Assembly (NCBI RefSeq): GCF_000308855.1
Contig: NZ_BAGM01000007.1
Location: 1 to 64,000 of the forward strand
Direction of reading: 5' to 3'
DNA length: 64,000 nt
Origin: Nocardia veterana NBRC 100344
GTDB taxonomy: Bacteria > Actinomycetota > Actinomycetes > Mycobacteriales > Mycobacteriaceae
A program made the translations under genes and the position numbers. A model generated the notes under the pieces. The model saw only the letters and a list, made by a program, of their open reading frames with translations. It was not told where the DNA came from and made no database searches. Each line of letters begins with the position of its first letter. Position 1 is the first letter of the stretch. This document shows, piece after piece, positions 17,455-26,159 of this stretch.

Positions 17455-19074
17455 TCAGTTGCCCGCGGCGGCGAAGACACCCTCCAGCGCGGTGATGAAG
17501 TACGGGAAGTGCCCGGCGAACCGGTGCAGATTCCGATCGTTTTCGAAACCGCCGAACCAGTACAGCCCGCCCTGCCGATCGGCGGTGGGATCGGTGTCCC
17601 GGAAGGTCCGGATCCAGTTGTCGGCCCGGCCGCCGATGATCGTGAACGGCAGCGCCCGGGAGAACAACAGTTCCCGGTCGGCCGGCGGGATCTGCTCGGC
17701 GCGCTGTGCGTCGAGCCCGTTCTGCAGGGCCTTCACCTGTGCGGCCAGGGTGCGGCCGGCGCCGGAGCGCGTCGGTAGATAACGACCGAGCACCAGCATG
17801 GCCGCGCCGCCCAGCGCGATCGCCACGCCGACCAGCGCATACCCGCCGGAGATGGCCAGCCCGACGGTCGCGCCGACGCCGATCACCAGCAGCGCGACGC
17901 CCACCCAGAACGCCAGTCCCCGCCGGTTCCGGTCGACCAGGGTGCCGCGTTCGAGCGCATCGCGGCGCAGCGCCGAGCGCACCGGCTCCGCGGCGATGCG
18001 GCCGGGGTTGCGTAGTTCGGAGATCAGGACCGAATCCGTACCCTCGGGCAGAATCGTTGTGTAGATGTGCTTTTCGTAGCTGCGGAGCTGGTCGTCGACC
18101 GGATTCACGCGAGTGATCCGCCAATCGGAATCGCCGACCGGGCTGATCCACAGATAACGCCGCACCGCCAGATCGACCACCGTCGCCGCGATGTCGACCG
18201 CATCCGAGGACCCGTCGAGCAGCAGACCGGCCTCACCCGGCAGGATGCCGTCCGGTGAGACGAACTCGGCGTGTTTTCCGTTGCGCCGCACGGGGTCCAG
18301 CACCTCCGTCGAGGTGAGGGCGGCCGCGTCCTGACGGCGCACCCAGGCGAGATAACCGCCGAACAGCGCCAACGCGAGCAGCAGCACGCCGAAGGCGATC
18401 AGCACCGGGCCCGTCACCGCGAACGCGCCGGCGTCCCGGCCGTCCCGGATATCGGCGTTCGGGGTCACGGTGCCCGGCGGCAGCTGCATGCTGATGTCGA
18501 GCAGGTCACCCTTGTGCAGATTCTCCTCGTGCATGGTGAGCACGCCGTCCGGCTCGACCCGCGCATCGCGGCATTTGCGGGTGTTGCCGACCGGGCCGAC
18601 CGTGCAGTCGGCGATACCCATCCGATAGCTCGGGCTGATCACCGACCCGTCGAACGAGGCGACGTCGGTGTTCAGCACACCCGTCCACCGGAACAGCTGC
18701 GTCCCCGGCGCTTCCGAGACGGTCCCGTGCACGGAGTAGTGGAACGTCGATGTCCCCGGCGGCGCGTCGACGCTGAACACATCGCCCGAAACCTTCGCCG
18801 ATCCCGGTCCGGTGCTGGTGATGTCGGTGACGCCGAAGCGACGCTCCCCGCCGTCGCCGTGCGCCACCCGCAGCGGCAGCGCCATATGGAATTGGCCGCC
18901 GGGCGGAACCTCGACCGTTTCCGAAACCTCGAGCAGGCCGGCATCACTGAGTTTCACATCCGCGACGATCGACACCCCGGCCGATTCCTGCGCCCGCGCG
19001 GCGGGAGCTGCGGCGAACAGCCCCACCACGGTCAACAACAGAGCGCCGAAAGCGCCCCCCCGAAAGATCAGCAT
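17455..19074 (-). CDS. DUF2207 family membrane protein
   Basis: A 539-residue exported membrane protein. A signal peptide (GALLLTVVGLFAAAPAARAQ) is followed by a ~190-residue extracytoplasmic beta-rich domain. A transmembrane span lies near residues 215-240 (GPVLIAFGVLLLALALFGGY), and a cytoplasmic portion contains the winged-helix-like DUF2207 core (AVDIAATVVDLAVRRYLWI). Two further spans occur near residues 385-430. The family is widespread in actinobacteria and has no established function. It is monocistronic, and the first 48-base repeat copy lies just upstream of its start. Confidence 0.85.
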   Translation of the reverse strand: MLIFRGGAFGALLLTVVGLFAAAPAARAQESAGVSIVADVKLSDAGLLEVSETVEVPPGGQFHMALPLRVAHGDGGERRFGVTDITSTGPGSAKVSGDVFSVDAPPGTSTFHYSVHGTVSEAPGTQLFRWTGVLNTDVASFDGSVISPSYRMGIADCTVGPVGNTRKCRDARVEPDGVLTMHEENLHKGDLLDISMQLPPGTVTPNADIRDGRDAGAFAVTGPVLIAFGVLLLALALFGGYLAWVRRQDAAALTSTEVLDPVRRNGKHAEFVSPDGILPGEAGLLLDGSSDAVDIAATVVDLAVRRYLWISPVGDSDWRITRVNPVDDQLRSYEKHIYTTILPEGTDSVLISELRNPGRIAAEPVRSALRRDALERGTLVDRNRRGLAFWVGVALLVIGVGATVGLAISGGYALVGVAIALGGAAMLVLGRYLPTRSGAGRTLAAQVKALQNGLDAQRAEQIPPADRELLFSRALPFTIIGGRADNWIRTFRDTDPTADRQGGLYWFGGFENDRNLHRFAGHFPYFITALEGVFAAAGN

Positions 19075-19090
19075 GGGGCAGTAGCTTAGC

Positions 19091-19138
19091 GGCGGGAGCG
19101 ACAGCGGGCGGAGATGGAAGCTTGCGTAACCGCGGAGC
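19091..19138. repeat. 48-bp direct repeat, copy 1
   Basis: This starts GGCGGGAGCGACAGCGGGCG and is identical to the copy at 19168-19215 except at two positions (A/C at position 12, and GTAAC versus GTCAC). The copies are offset by 77 bases. This copy lies directly upstream of the DUF2207 gene, between the divergent DUF2207 and metallopeptidase genes. Confidence 0.9.
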
Positions 19139-19167
19139 CCGCCGCGTACGCCGCCGTTGAATACCGC

Positions 19168-19215
19168 GGCGGGAGCGACCGCGGGCGGAGATGGAAGCTT
19201 GCGTCACCGCGGAGC
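19168..19215. repeat. 48-bp direct repeat, copy 2
   Basis: This is the second copy, 46 of 48 bases identical to 19091-19138. It lies about 80 bases upstream of the first metallopeptidase start. The duplicated block could carry a regulatory site that now serves both divergent genes. No internal palindrome is obvious. Confidence 0.9.
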
Positions 19216-19243
19216 GACGCGGGCGCGGGGCACCGCTGCTTGC

Positions 19244-19249
19244 TATTCT
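19244..19249 (+). promoter_or_regulatory. possible extended -10 element for the metallopeptidase pair
   Basis: TGCTATTCT contains a TATTCT hexamer with the TGN extension, in an otherwise very GC-rich region about 50 bases upstream of the GTG start at 19297. No clear -35 partner is seen. Confidence 0.35.
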
Positions 19250-19296
19250 GCGTCAGCGCCTGTCGGATTCGCGGAGGAACAAGGGGGAGCGGGGGA

Positions 19297-20454
19297 GTGA
19301 GTCGACCACCCTATGGTCCTGGCCCGTATCCGCCGGGCAGGCCGCAGGTTCCGCCGCATCGGCCGCCGGGCAATCCGCATCGCCCCGCATCCCCGCCGGG
19401 TTACCCGCCCGCGGGTCCCTATCCGGGCTATCCGCCGTCCGGATATCCCCCGGGATATGTTGCGCCACAAGGATATCGGCCGCCGGTGTATGGTGCTCCG
19501 CCGATGGGGCATCGGCCGCCGATGCCGCCGCCTCAGCCGTACGGTCCGGCCGGATCCCGTCCCGGTCCACCGCGGCGGCGTCGCGGGGGTGGGCTGGGCG
19601 CCGCCCTGGTCGTGGTGTTGTTGATCATCACATCGGGACTCATCCGAGTGGCTGCTCGAACGGGTCTCGACGCCGCGAGCCATTCGGGTGGGCACGGGAA
19701 TTACAGCTACGGCCCCACGCCGGGTAAGGATTCCGCAGGGGTTCCGGAAACCGCGACCAATCCGCTGCTCGCCGACCCGGGTTCACCGCTGAGTCCGGCG
19801 CGCTGTCCGTACGCGCCCTGGGGTACGCAGGTCGATGCCGCTCGAGCCTTCTTCGAAAGCGCCGCCACCTGCCTGGCGGAGGCCTGGAAGCCGGTACTGG
19901 AGAGCGCGAAGCTGTCGTTCACCGCTCCGAAACTCGTTGTCACCGCGACAACTTCGGGGATCACCACGCCGTGCAGCGGATCCAGCAGCAATTTCGCGGC
20001 CTTCTACTGTGGTGCGGATCAGACCATCTACATGCCGGTCAGCCAATTGCAGACCGAGATGTTCCACGACCACTGGGAGATTTACCTGTCGGTCTTCGCG
20101 CACGAGTACGGCCACCACATTCAGGCCCTGTCCGGCATTCTCGGCGCCGCCAACAAACAGCGCCGGCAGACCGGGCTGTACAGCGAGCCGGGTCTCGAGC
20201 TGTCGCGTCGAGTGGAGTTGCAGGCCAACTGTTTCGACGGCATGTATTTCGCGTCGTCGGCCGCGGGGAAGTCGCTGACGTCGGTGCAGGCGCAGTCGGC
20301 TCGCTCGGACGCCTACGGACGCGGCGACGGCACCGGCGATATGCGCAGCCACGGCACCGCCGAACATGCCGGTGACTGGTGGAGCGCCGGCTTCGACAAG
20401 AACAAGACCGCGCAGTGCAACACCTTCACCGCGTCGGCCGGACAGGTGAGTTGA
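19297..20454 (+). CDS. membrane-anchored neutral zinc metallopeptidase (YpfJ-like), copy 1
   Basis: A 385-residue type II membrane protein. It has a cytoplasmic N-terminus rich in Pro, Gly and Tyr (repeats of PPGYPP type), one membrane span near residues 107-127 (GAALVVVLLIITSGLIRVAA), then an extracytoplasmic domain with the zinc motif HEYGHH. A downstream helix ELSRRVELQANCFDGMYF supplies the likely third zinc ligand (Glu). The cysteines around it could form disulfides. This is the pattern of the putative neutral zinc metallopeptidase family. The GTG at 19297, after AAGGGGGAGCGGGGGA, is chosen because upstream reading goes through the 48-base repeats. It is followed after 6 bases by a paralogue. 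Confidence 0.85.
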   Translation: MSRPPYGPGPYPPGRPQVPPHRPPGNPHRPASPPGYPPAGPYPGYPPSGYPPGYVAPQGYRPPVYGAPPMGHRPPMPPPQPYGPAGSRPGPPRRRRGGGLGAALVVVLLIITSGLIRVAARTGLDAASHSGGHGNYSYGPTPGKDSAGVPETATNPLLADPGSPLSPARCPYAPWGTQVDAARAFFESAATCLAEAWKPVLESAKLSFTAPKLVVTATTSGITTPCSGSSSNFAAFYCGADQTIYMPVSQLQTEMFHDHWEIYLSVFAHEYGHHIQALSGILGAANKQRRQTGLYSEPGLELSRRVELQANCFDGMYFASSAAGKSLTSVQAQSARSDAYGRGDGTGDMRSHGTAEHAGDWWSAGFDKNKTAQCNTFTASAGQVS

Positions 20455-20460
20455 TTCGAG

Positions 20461-21720
20461 ATGACCCAACCTCCGGGATACCCACCCCCCTATGGTTTTC
20501 CGCCGTCGGGCCGGCCACCGTACGGGCCGCCGCCCGGGTACCGGCCGCCGCCGGGCTACGGTCCACCACCCGGTTATCCACCGCCGGGTTACCCACCACG
20601 ACCACCGTACGGGGCGCCGCTGCCACCGCCGGGTCGATATCCCATGGGTCCGCACGGCGGTCCGCCGCTGCCGCCACCCGGCTACCTCGGCCGCCCGTAT
20701 CCGCCACCGCGTTCCGGTGGCGGCGGTTTCGGTGTCGGCCTGGGCGTGCTGTTGGTCTTCGTGATCGTCGGCGGTCTGGTGGCTCAGGCCACCATGGGCG
20801 GACACGACAGTTCGTCGGCCTCGGCGTACACGACATCGACGCCGAGCTACACCTATACGACACCGTCGTGGGATCCCGCCACGGCCGAAACAACCACTGC
20901 CGCCGCGCAACCGTCGACGACGGCGCGGTACACCGCGACCACCCGGCCGTCCACCCGACGGACCAGCGCCGCTCCGACGACGACGAAACCCGCTGGGCCG
21001 CAGCCGGTGGTCGCCACCGCGACCAATCCGCTGTTCGACGATCACGACTCCGGCCTGATCAACATCCAGTGCGGATATCCGCGCTGGGGTTCGGACGTCG
21101 CCTCCGCGACCGCCTTCTTCCAAGCGGAGAAGGACTGTCTGGACCGGATGTGGAAGCCGGTGCTGCAGGGCGCGAATCTGCCGTTCACCAGCCCGACGGT
21201 GTCGGTGCCCGCGCGCGGCGTCGACGCGGTGTCGCCGTGCACCAGTTCGGGTGGCAGCTATGCCGCGTTCTACTGCTCGACGAACCACACGATCTATATG
21301 CCGCTCGACCATTTGCAGATCGAGCAGTTCGGCGATCAGGCGGAAATCTACGCGTCGGTCTTCGCCCACGAGTACGGCCATCATGTGCAGGGGATCTCCG
21401 GTATCTCGGAGAAGGAGAACCGGGACCGCTACAACGCGGGACCGCGCTCGGCGACCGGACTCGAGCTGTCCCGGCGGCTCGAGTTGGAGGCCAACTGTTT
21501 CGGCGGAATGTGGGCCGGCTCATCGCAATTCGTGGGCACTCTGACCGATGCCCAGGTCGGCCGCATTCGGCAGACCAACTATCGGCGCGGCGACCGCGAC
21601 GGCGATATGCGTGACCACGGCACCCCGGACCACGGCGGCGCCTGGTACGACCAAGGCCACGACAACAACCGCACCTGGATGTGCAACACCTGGGCATCAC
21701 CCTCGGATGCGGTCTCCTGA
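20461..21720 (+). CDS. membrane-anchored neutral zinc metallopeptidase (YpfJ-like), copy 2
   Basis: A 419-residue paralogue of the preceding gene with the same plan. The N-terminus is even richer in Pro/Gly/Tyr, with one span near residues 97-120 (GVGLGVLLVFVIVGGLVAQA). A Ser/Thr-rich stalk of ~70 residues follows, then the catalytic domain with HEYGHH and ELSRRLELEANCFGGMW. The two catalytic domains align over their full length (WGSDVASATAFF versus WGTQVDAARAFF, GDMRDHGT versus GDMRSHGT), so this is an old tandem duplication. The genes are 6 bases apart and presumably cotranscribed. The substrate is unknown; an action on envelope or exported proteins is inferred. Confidence 0.87.
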   Translation: MTQPPGYPPPYGFPPSGRPPYGPPPGYRPPPGYGPPPGYPPPGYPPRPPYGAPLPPPGRYPMGPHGGPPLPPPGYLGRPYPPPRSGGGGFGVGLGVLLVFVIVGGLVAQATMGGHDSSSASAYTTSTPSYTYTTPSWDPATAETTTAAAQPSTTARYTATTRPSTRRTSAAPTTTKPAGPQPVVATATNPLFDDHDSGLINIQCGYPRWGSDVASATAFFQAEKDCLDRMWKPVLQGANLPFTSPTVSVPARGVDAVSPCTSSGGSYAAFYCSTNHTIYMPLDHLQIEQFGDQAEIYASVFAHEYGHHVQGISGISEKENRDRYNAGPRSATGLELSRRLELEANCFGGMWAGSSQFVGTLTDAQVGRIRQTNYRRGDRDGDMRDHGTPDHGGAWYDQGHDNNRTWMCNTWASPSDAVS

Positions 21721-21725
21721 TCGGA

Positions 21726-22409
21726 CTAGCGGCGCTGCCGGACCTCGGCCAACCACCGCGCCCCTTCGTCCGGGCTCGGCGTGTCCCCACCGATGATGTC
21801 CAGCACCGCATGGCCCAGGCACGCCGCCGCCATCACCCGATCGGCGACCGCCTCGGCATCGCCCCACGGCAGATGCGGCTTGGCGATCAACAGCGAGGCG
21901 ATGCCGTGGGCGGCGGACCATAGTTCCAGGACCACCGGCATCGGATCGCCGGGCGCCAGGAAGCCGGCATCCATCGCCTCCCGGACGCCGTTCGAAAAGC
22001 GTTGGAACGCACCACTTCGGAGTACCACATCCACCGCGGTGGGCCCCTCGCCCGGTGCGGCCGCGGTGGCCACCCGATATTGACCCGGGTGGCGTAACGC
22101 GAACCGGACATAGGCCAGGCCCTGCTCCCGCAACCGGGCGATCGGTGAGACCGTCGGATCGGTGGCGGCGGCGATGGCGGCGTCGAGCTCCTCGAACACC
22201 TCGGCCACGGCGGCATCGATGAGCTCGTCCTTGTCGGCGAAATGCCGATAGATCGAGGGGGCGGTGACACCGACCAGCTCGCCGACCTCCCGGATCGACA
22301 CCGAATCGGCATTGCCGGTGCGGGCCAGCAGTTCTCGGGTGGCAGCGAGGATTTCGGCGCGCAGTTCGGTGCCGGAGCCGCGGGCCGACCGCGGTCGTCG
22401 TCGGGGCAT
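21726..22409 (-). CDS. TetR family repressor of the MMPL transporter
   Basis: A 227-residue TetR-type regulator. The N-terminal HTH is at residues ~15-62 (SIREVGELVGVTAPSIYRHF, then ADKDELIDAAV), and the C-terminal TetR_C-type ligand domain follows (GLAYVRFALRHPGQYRVA). Its ATG overlaps the stop of the MMPL gene (ATGA), so transporter and regulator form one operon. A perfect dyad upstream of the MMPL gene is its likely operator, giving feedback control of export. Confidence 0.92.
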   Translation of the reverse strand: MPRRRPRSARGSGTELRAEILAATRELLARTGNADSVSIREVGELVGVTAPSIYRHFADKDELIDAAVAEVFEELDAAIAAATDPTVSPIARLREQGLAYVRFALRHPGQYRVATAAAPGEGPTAVDVVLRSGAFQRFSNGVREAMDAGFLAPGDPMPVVLELWSAAHGIASLLIAKPHLPWGDAEAVADRVMAAACLGHAVLDIIGGDTPSPDEGARWLAEVRQRR

Positions 22410-24670
22410 CAGCGTCGCCCGGCGGGTTCGGGCGCCGCGTCCGGGTGTCGCGGCACGGATGCGGATTCCTCGGCGAGTCCGAACTTTTCGTGCCAGCGCG
22501 CCAACGGCCTCGGGGCCCACCAGTTTCCGCGACCCATCAGTCGCATCAGGGCGGGGACGAGCAACATGCGGATGACGGTGGCATCGGCGAGCACGGTGAT
22601 CGTCAACCCGAGTCCGAACATCTGCATGAACGAGACCTCGGACGTGATCATTGCCCCCAGGACGATCGCCATCAACAGCGCGGCGGCGGTGACGATGCGC
22701 CCGGTGCGCGCGACCCCGACCGCCACCGAATGCCGGTTGTCGGCGACCGTGCGGTCCGAGGCCAACCAGGCCTCCCGGATGCGGGAGAGCAGGAAGACCT
22801 CGTAGTCCATCGACATACCGAAGGCCAGGCAGAACATGAGGATCGGCATGGTGGGCACCAGGAAGCCGGTGGGGGTGAATCCGAGCAGACCGGAGAAGTG
22901 GCCGTCCTGGAAGATCCACACCATCATGCCGAACATGGCGGTCAGCGACAGCGAGTTGATCACCACGGCCTTCAGCGGCAACACCAGACTGCCGGTGAAC
23001 AGGAACAGGACCGCGAAGGTGGCCAGTGCGATCAGCGCGATCGCCAGGGGCAGCCGCGCGCCGAGGGCGTGGAGCGAGTCCACGTTCATCGCCGCCGCGC
23101 CGCCGAACAGGGTGGGCGCGGGCGCCGGGACGCCGCGCAACTGCCGTAGTTGATCCTTGGCCTGCTGCGAGTACGGGTCGAATGCCGATGCGACGGTGAG
23201 GTATTGGCTCGTGCCGTTCACCATTCCGGGCGGGGCGGCGCCCATACGCCCACCCGAGACGTAGACGCCGCTGCTGGACAGCACCGCGCTCACCCCGTTC
23301 ACCTTCGACAATGCGGTGGCGTAGGTGCCGACGGCCGCGGGGTCGGCGGGCGCCTGCGGCAGCACGATGGTGGTGCCGGTTCCGGAATCGACGGCCGGGA
23401 AATCCGTGCGCAGCGCGTCACCCACCGCGCGGCTGTCCGACCCGGCGGGCAGCACTCGATCGTCCGGATAGCCGAATTTCACGCCCAGGAACGGCGCGCC
23501 CACGGCGAGCAGTACCGCGATGATCGCGATGGACACCGGCAGCGCCCGGCGCATCACCCACGACACCGTTCGATACCAGGCAGATTCCGTCTCCTGGCGG
23601 GGTGTGGGTTCGCCCCGGCCGATCAGCTTGCGCAGTGCGAGGCGCAGATTCCAGGCGTTGATCCGGTCGCCGAGCAGGACCAGCGCGGCGGGCAGGATCA
23701 CGATGGAGGCCGCGGCCGCGGTCGCCACCACCGCGACGCCGGCATAGGCGAACGACTTCAGGAAGTACATGTCGAAGACGCTCAGCACAGCGAGCGCGAG
23801 GGCGACGGTGAGTGCCGAGAACAACACCGTGCGCCCCGCGGTCTGCACCGCGCGCACCGCCGCGGCCTGATGAGACGAGCCGGAGGCCAATTCCTCTCGG
23901 TATCGGCTGACGATGAACAGGCTGTAATCGATCGCCAGGGCCAGGCCGAGCGCGGTGGTCATATTCAGCGCGTAGATCGATACGTCGGTGAAGAGGGTGA
24001 AGCTGCGCAGAATCGCCAGCGTGCACAGGATCGCGAAGATGCCGACCGTCAGCGGCAGCGAGGCCGCGATCACGCTGCCGAACACCAGGACTAGCACCAC
24101 GGCGGTCAGTGGAACGGCGATCCCCTCGGCCATCGCCAGATCCTTGGTGACCTGGGTATTCACATCGTGGTAGACCGCCGCCACCCCGCCGGCGCGCACG
24201 GTCACACCGGGTGTGCTGTTGTTCAGGGCGCCGGTGATCTCGCCGGCGGTGCGCTGCGCGGCGTCGTCGCCGCCGGTGAGGTACGCCATGACCAGCGCGC
24301 TCTTACCGTCGGTGCTGCGCAGCGCGGCAGCGGCCTGCGGCGGAGCGGTCCAGTACGAGCGCACGCCCGCGGCGTCCGGGCGTGCGCTCAGCCGCTGCGC
24401 GATATCGGTGCCGACCGAGCGGGCGGCGGCGCCGTCCACACCGTCGTCGGCTCGGACCAGCAACACCAGGTTGGGTTCGGCGCCGTCGAAGCGGTCGGCG
24501 ATCAGTTTCGCCGCGCGAGTCGATTCGGCCTGGTCGGAGGTGAAGCCGCCGGCCTGCAAGCGGTCGGTGACCGTGGCGCCGAATCCGCCGCAGATCAGGG
24601 CCAGCGCCAAGGCGGCGAGCAGGACCTGCTTCGGATACCGGGTGGCGAGCCGGGCGATGCGGGTCAGCAT
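22409..24670 (-). CDS. MMPL family transporter
   Basis: A 753-residue RND-superfamily exporter with two repeats. Each has one span plus a large extracytoplasmic loop, then five spans. The MMPL proton-relay signatures are visible in both halves: AIDYSLFIVSRYREEL near residue 250 and MSMDYEVFLLSRIREAW near residue 620. Actinobacterial members export lipids or drugs; no lipid-synthesis gene adjoins it, so cargo is unknown. The ATG at 24670 follows GAGGAGCGCCC. It is the first gene of a two-gene operon with its TetR regulator and sits 23 bases downstream of a 39-base perfect palindrome. Confidence 0.92.
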   Translation of the reverse strand: MLTRIARLATRYPKQVLLAALALALICGGFGATVTDRLQAGGFTSDQAESTRAAKLIADRFDGAEPNLVLLVRADDGVDGAAARSVGTDIAQRLSARPDAAGVRSYWTAPPQAAAALRSTDGKSALVMAYLTGGDDAAQRTAGEITGALNNSTPGVTVRAGGVAAVYHDVNTQVTKDLAMAEGIAVPLTAVVLVLVFGSVIAASLPLTVGIFAILCTLAILRSFTLFTDVSIYALNMTTALGLALAIDYSLFIVSRYREELASGSSHQAAAVRAVQTAGRTVLFSALTVALALAVLSVFDMYFLKSFAYAGVAVVATAAAASIVILPAALVLLGDRINAWNLRLALRKLIGRGEPTPRQETESAWYRTVSWVMRRALPVSIAIIAVLLAVGAPFLGVKFGYPDDRVLPAGSDSRAVGDALRTDFPAVDSGTGTTIVLPQAPADPAAVGTYATALSKVNGVSAVLSSSGVYVSGGRMGAAPPGMVNGTSQYLTVASAFDPYSQQAKDQLRQLRGVPAPAPTLFGGAAAMNVDSLHALGARLPLAIALIALATFAVLFLFTGSLVLPLKAVVINSLSLTAMFGMMVWIFQDGHFSGLLGFTPTGFLVPTMPILMFCLAFGMSMDYEVFLLSRIREAWLASDRTVADNRHSVAVGVARTGRIVTAAALLMAIVLGAMITSEVSFMQMFGLGLTITVLADATVIRMLLVPALMRLMGRGNWWAPRPLARWHEKFGLAEESASVPRHPDAAPEPAGRR

Positions 24671-24692
24671 GGGCGCTCCTCGATGCGGCCGA

Positions 24693-24731
24693 CATAGGGT
24701 AACGGCGTTAGCGTAACGCCGTTACCCTATG
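24693..24731. promoter_or_regulatory. perfect 39-bp palindromic operator upstream of MMPL-TetR
   Basis: Left arm CATAGGGTAACGGCGTTA (24693-24710), spacer GCG, right arm TAACGCCGTTACCCTATG (24714-24731): 18 of 18 positions are symmetric. It lies just upstream of the MMPL start (minus strand) and 28 bases past the amt stop. A nested repeat (GTAACGGCGTTA-like halves) suggests two TetR dimers. This is almost certainly the binding site of the adjacent TetR protein. As RNA it could also act as an amt terminator. Confidence 0.85.
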
Positions 24732-24758
24732 CTCGGGCAAGGGGCGACACCGGTCGGA

Positions 24759-26066
24759 TCAGTGATCCCCGTCACCGGCGGGGCGCTGGCCACCCGGCTG
24801 ATGATGACCGAACAGGCCGCGTGGGGCGTGCCCGTGCACACCCTCCACATAGGCGGTCTCCGCATGCAGGGCGAAGTCGATACCGCCGATCTCGTCCTCC
24901 TTGCTCACCCGGAAGCCCAGCACCCGATCGATGGCCTTGCCCAGGGCAAAGGTGATGCCGAACGCCCACAGCGACACCACGATCACGCCGACGGCCTGCT
25001 TGCCGAGCTGCCCGAGCCCGCCGCCGTAGAACAATCCGCGCGCCCCACCGGTCATGACGTGGTTCGCCAGCAGGCCGATCAGCAGGGTGCCCACCACGCC
25101 GCCGGTGAAGTGCACGCCCACCACGTCGAGCGAATCGTCGTAGCCGGCCTTGAACTTCCAGCCGACGGCGAACGAGCAGACCACGCCGGCCACGAGGCCC
25201 ACGATCACCGCACCGAGAGCGTTGACCGAACCGCACGAGGGGGTGATCGCGACCAGCCCGGCCACCGCGCCCGAGGCGGCGCCGAAGGTGGTCGGCCGAC
25301 CGTCGCGGATCTGTTCGACGAGCAACCAGCCGAGCATGCCCAGGCAGCCCGCGACCAGCGTGTTCAGGAAGACCGCGGCGGCCAGTCCGTCGGCCTTGAA
25401 CGCGGACCCGGCATTGAAACCGAACCAGCCGAACCACAGCAGTCCGGCGCCCAGCAACACGAACGGCAGGTTGTGCGGGCGCATCGCGTCCACCTTGAAT
25501 CCGATGCGTGGTCCCAGGACCAGCGCCAGCGCCAGAGCCGAAGCGCCGGAAGCGATTTCGACGACGAGGCCCCCCGCGAAGTCGAGGGCGCCGAACGACG
25601 CCAGCCAGCCGTTCGGGCCCCACACCCAGTGGGCGATCGGGGCGAAGACCACCAGCGCCCACAGCGGGACGAACACCATCCACGCCGAGAACTTCGCTCG
25701 GTCGGCGATCGCCCCGCTGACCAGTGCGACGGTCAGGATGGCGAAGGTCAGTTCGAACGTCGCGTACAGCAGTTCGGGCACGCCGGCGCGCACCGTGCTC
25801 GGGGTGATCCCCGTCATCGCGACATGTTCGAGGCCGCCGATCAGCCCACCGCCGGCATCGTCACCGAAGGCGAGTGTGTAGCCGAACAGCAGCCACACCA
25901 CGGTGACCAACGGGATCGAGATGAAACTCATCATCAGCATGTTCAGCACGCCGGTGGTGCGCACCATGCCGCCGTAGAAGATCGCGAGGCCGGGGGTCAT
26001 GAGCAGCACCAGCGCGGTGCTGGCCAGCAGCCACGCCGTGGCGGCGGGGTCGATGGTCGAGGGCAC
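24759..26066 (-). CDS. amt: ammonium transporter (Amt family)
   Basis: A 435-residue membrane channel with about 11 spans. The ammonia-conduction histidines are seen in PIAHWVWGPNGW (first pore His) and VVGVHFTGGVVGTL (second pore His). The entry motif LMTPGLAIFYGGMVRTTGVLNM is also intact. It passes ammonia/ammonium into the cell under nitrogen limitation. The GTG at 26066 (PSTIDPAATAW) is chosen because AAAGGAG lies six bases upstream; an earlier in-frame GTG would include that site. No glnB/glnK or glnD follows, unlike the usual amtB-glnB-glnD order. The C-terminal tail (GHAPRGLFGHHQPGG) is long and His/Gly-rich. Confidence 0.95.
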   Translation of the reverse strand: MPSTIDPAATAWLLASTALVLLMTPGLAIFYGGMVRTTGVLNMLMMSFISIPLVTVVWLLFGYTLAFGDDAGGGLIGGLEHVAMTGITPSTVRAGVPELLYATFELTFAILTVALVSGAIADRAKFSAWMVFVPLWALVVFAPIAHWVWGPNGWLASFGALDFAGGLVVEIASGASALALALVLGPRIGFKVDAMRPHNLPFVLLGAGLLWFGWFGFNAGSAFKADGLAAAVFLNTLVAGCLGMLGWLLVEQIRDGRPTTFGAASGAVAGLVAITPSCGSVNALGAVIVGLVAGVVCSFAVGWKFKAGYDDSLDVVGVHFTGGVVGTLLIGLLANHVMTGGARGLFYGGGLGQLGKQAVGVIVVSLWAFGITFALGKAIDRVLGFRVSKEDEIGGIDFALHAETAYVEGVHGHAPRGLFGHHQPGGQRPAGDGDH

Positions 26067-26159
26067 GGACAACTCCTTTTCCACACGCGAGCGCGTGGCA
26101 AGAAAGTACCGAACGCCCTGTGCTGGGCCGATGGCCGACTCTGGTACTTCCGTTCGGAT

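Noticed and set aside
21889..22312. Second regulator frame opposite or within the TetR gene
   Set aside because: Alternative frame of the TetR coding sequence only.
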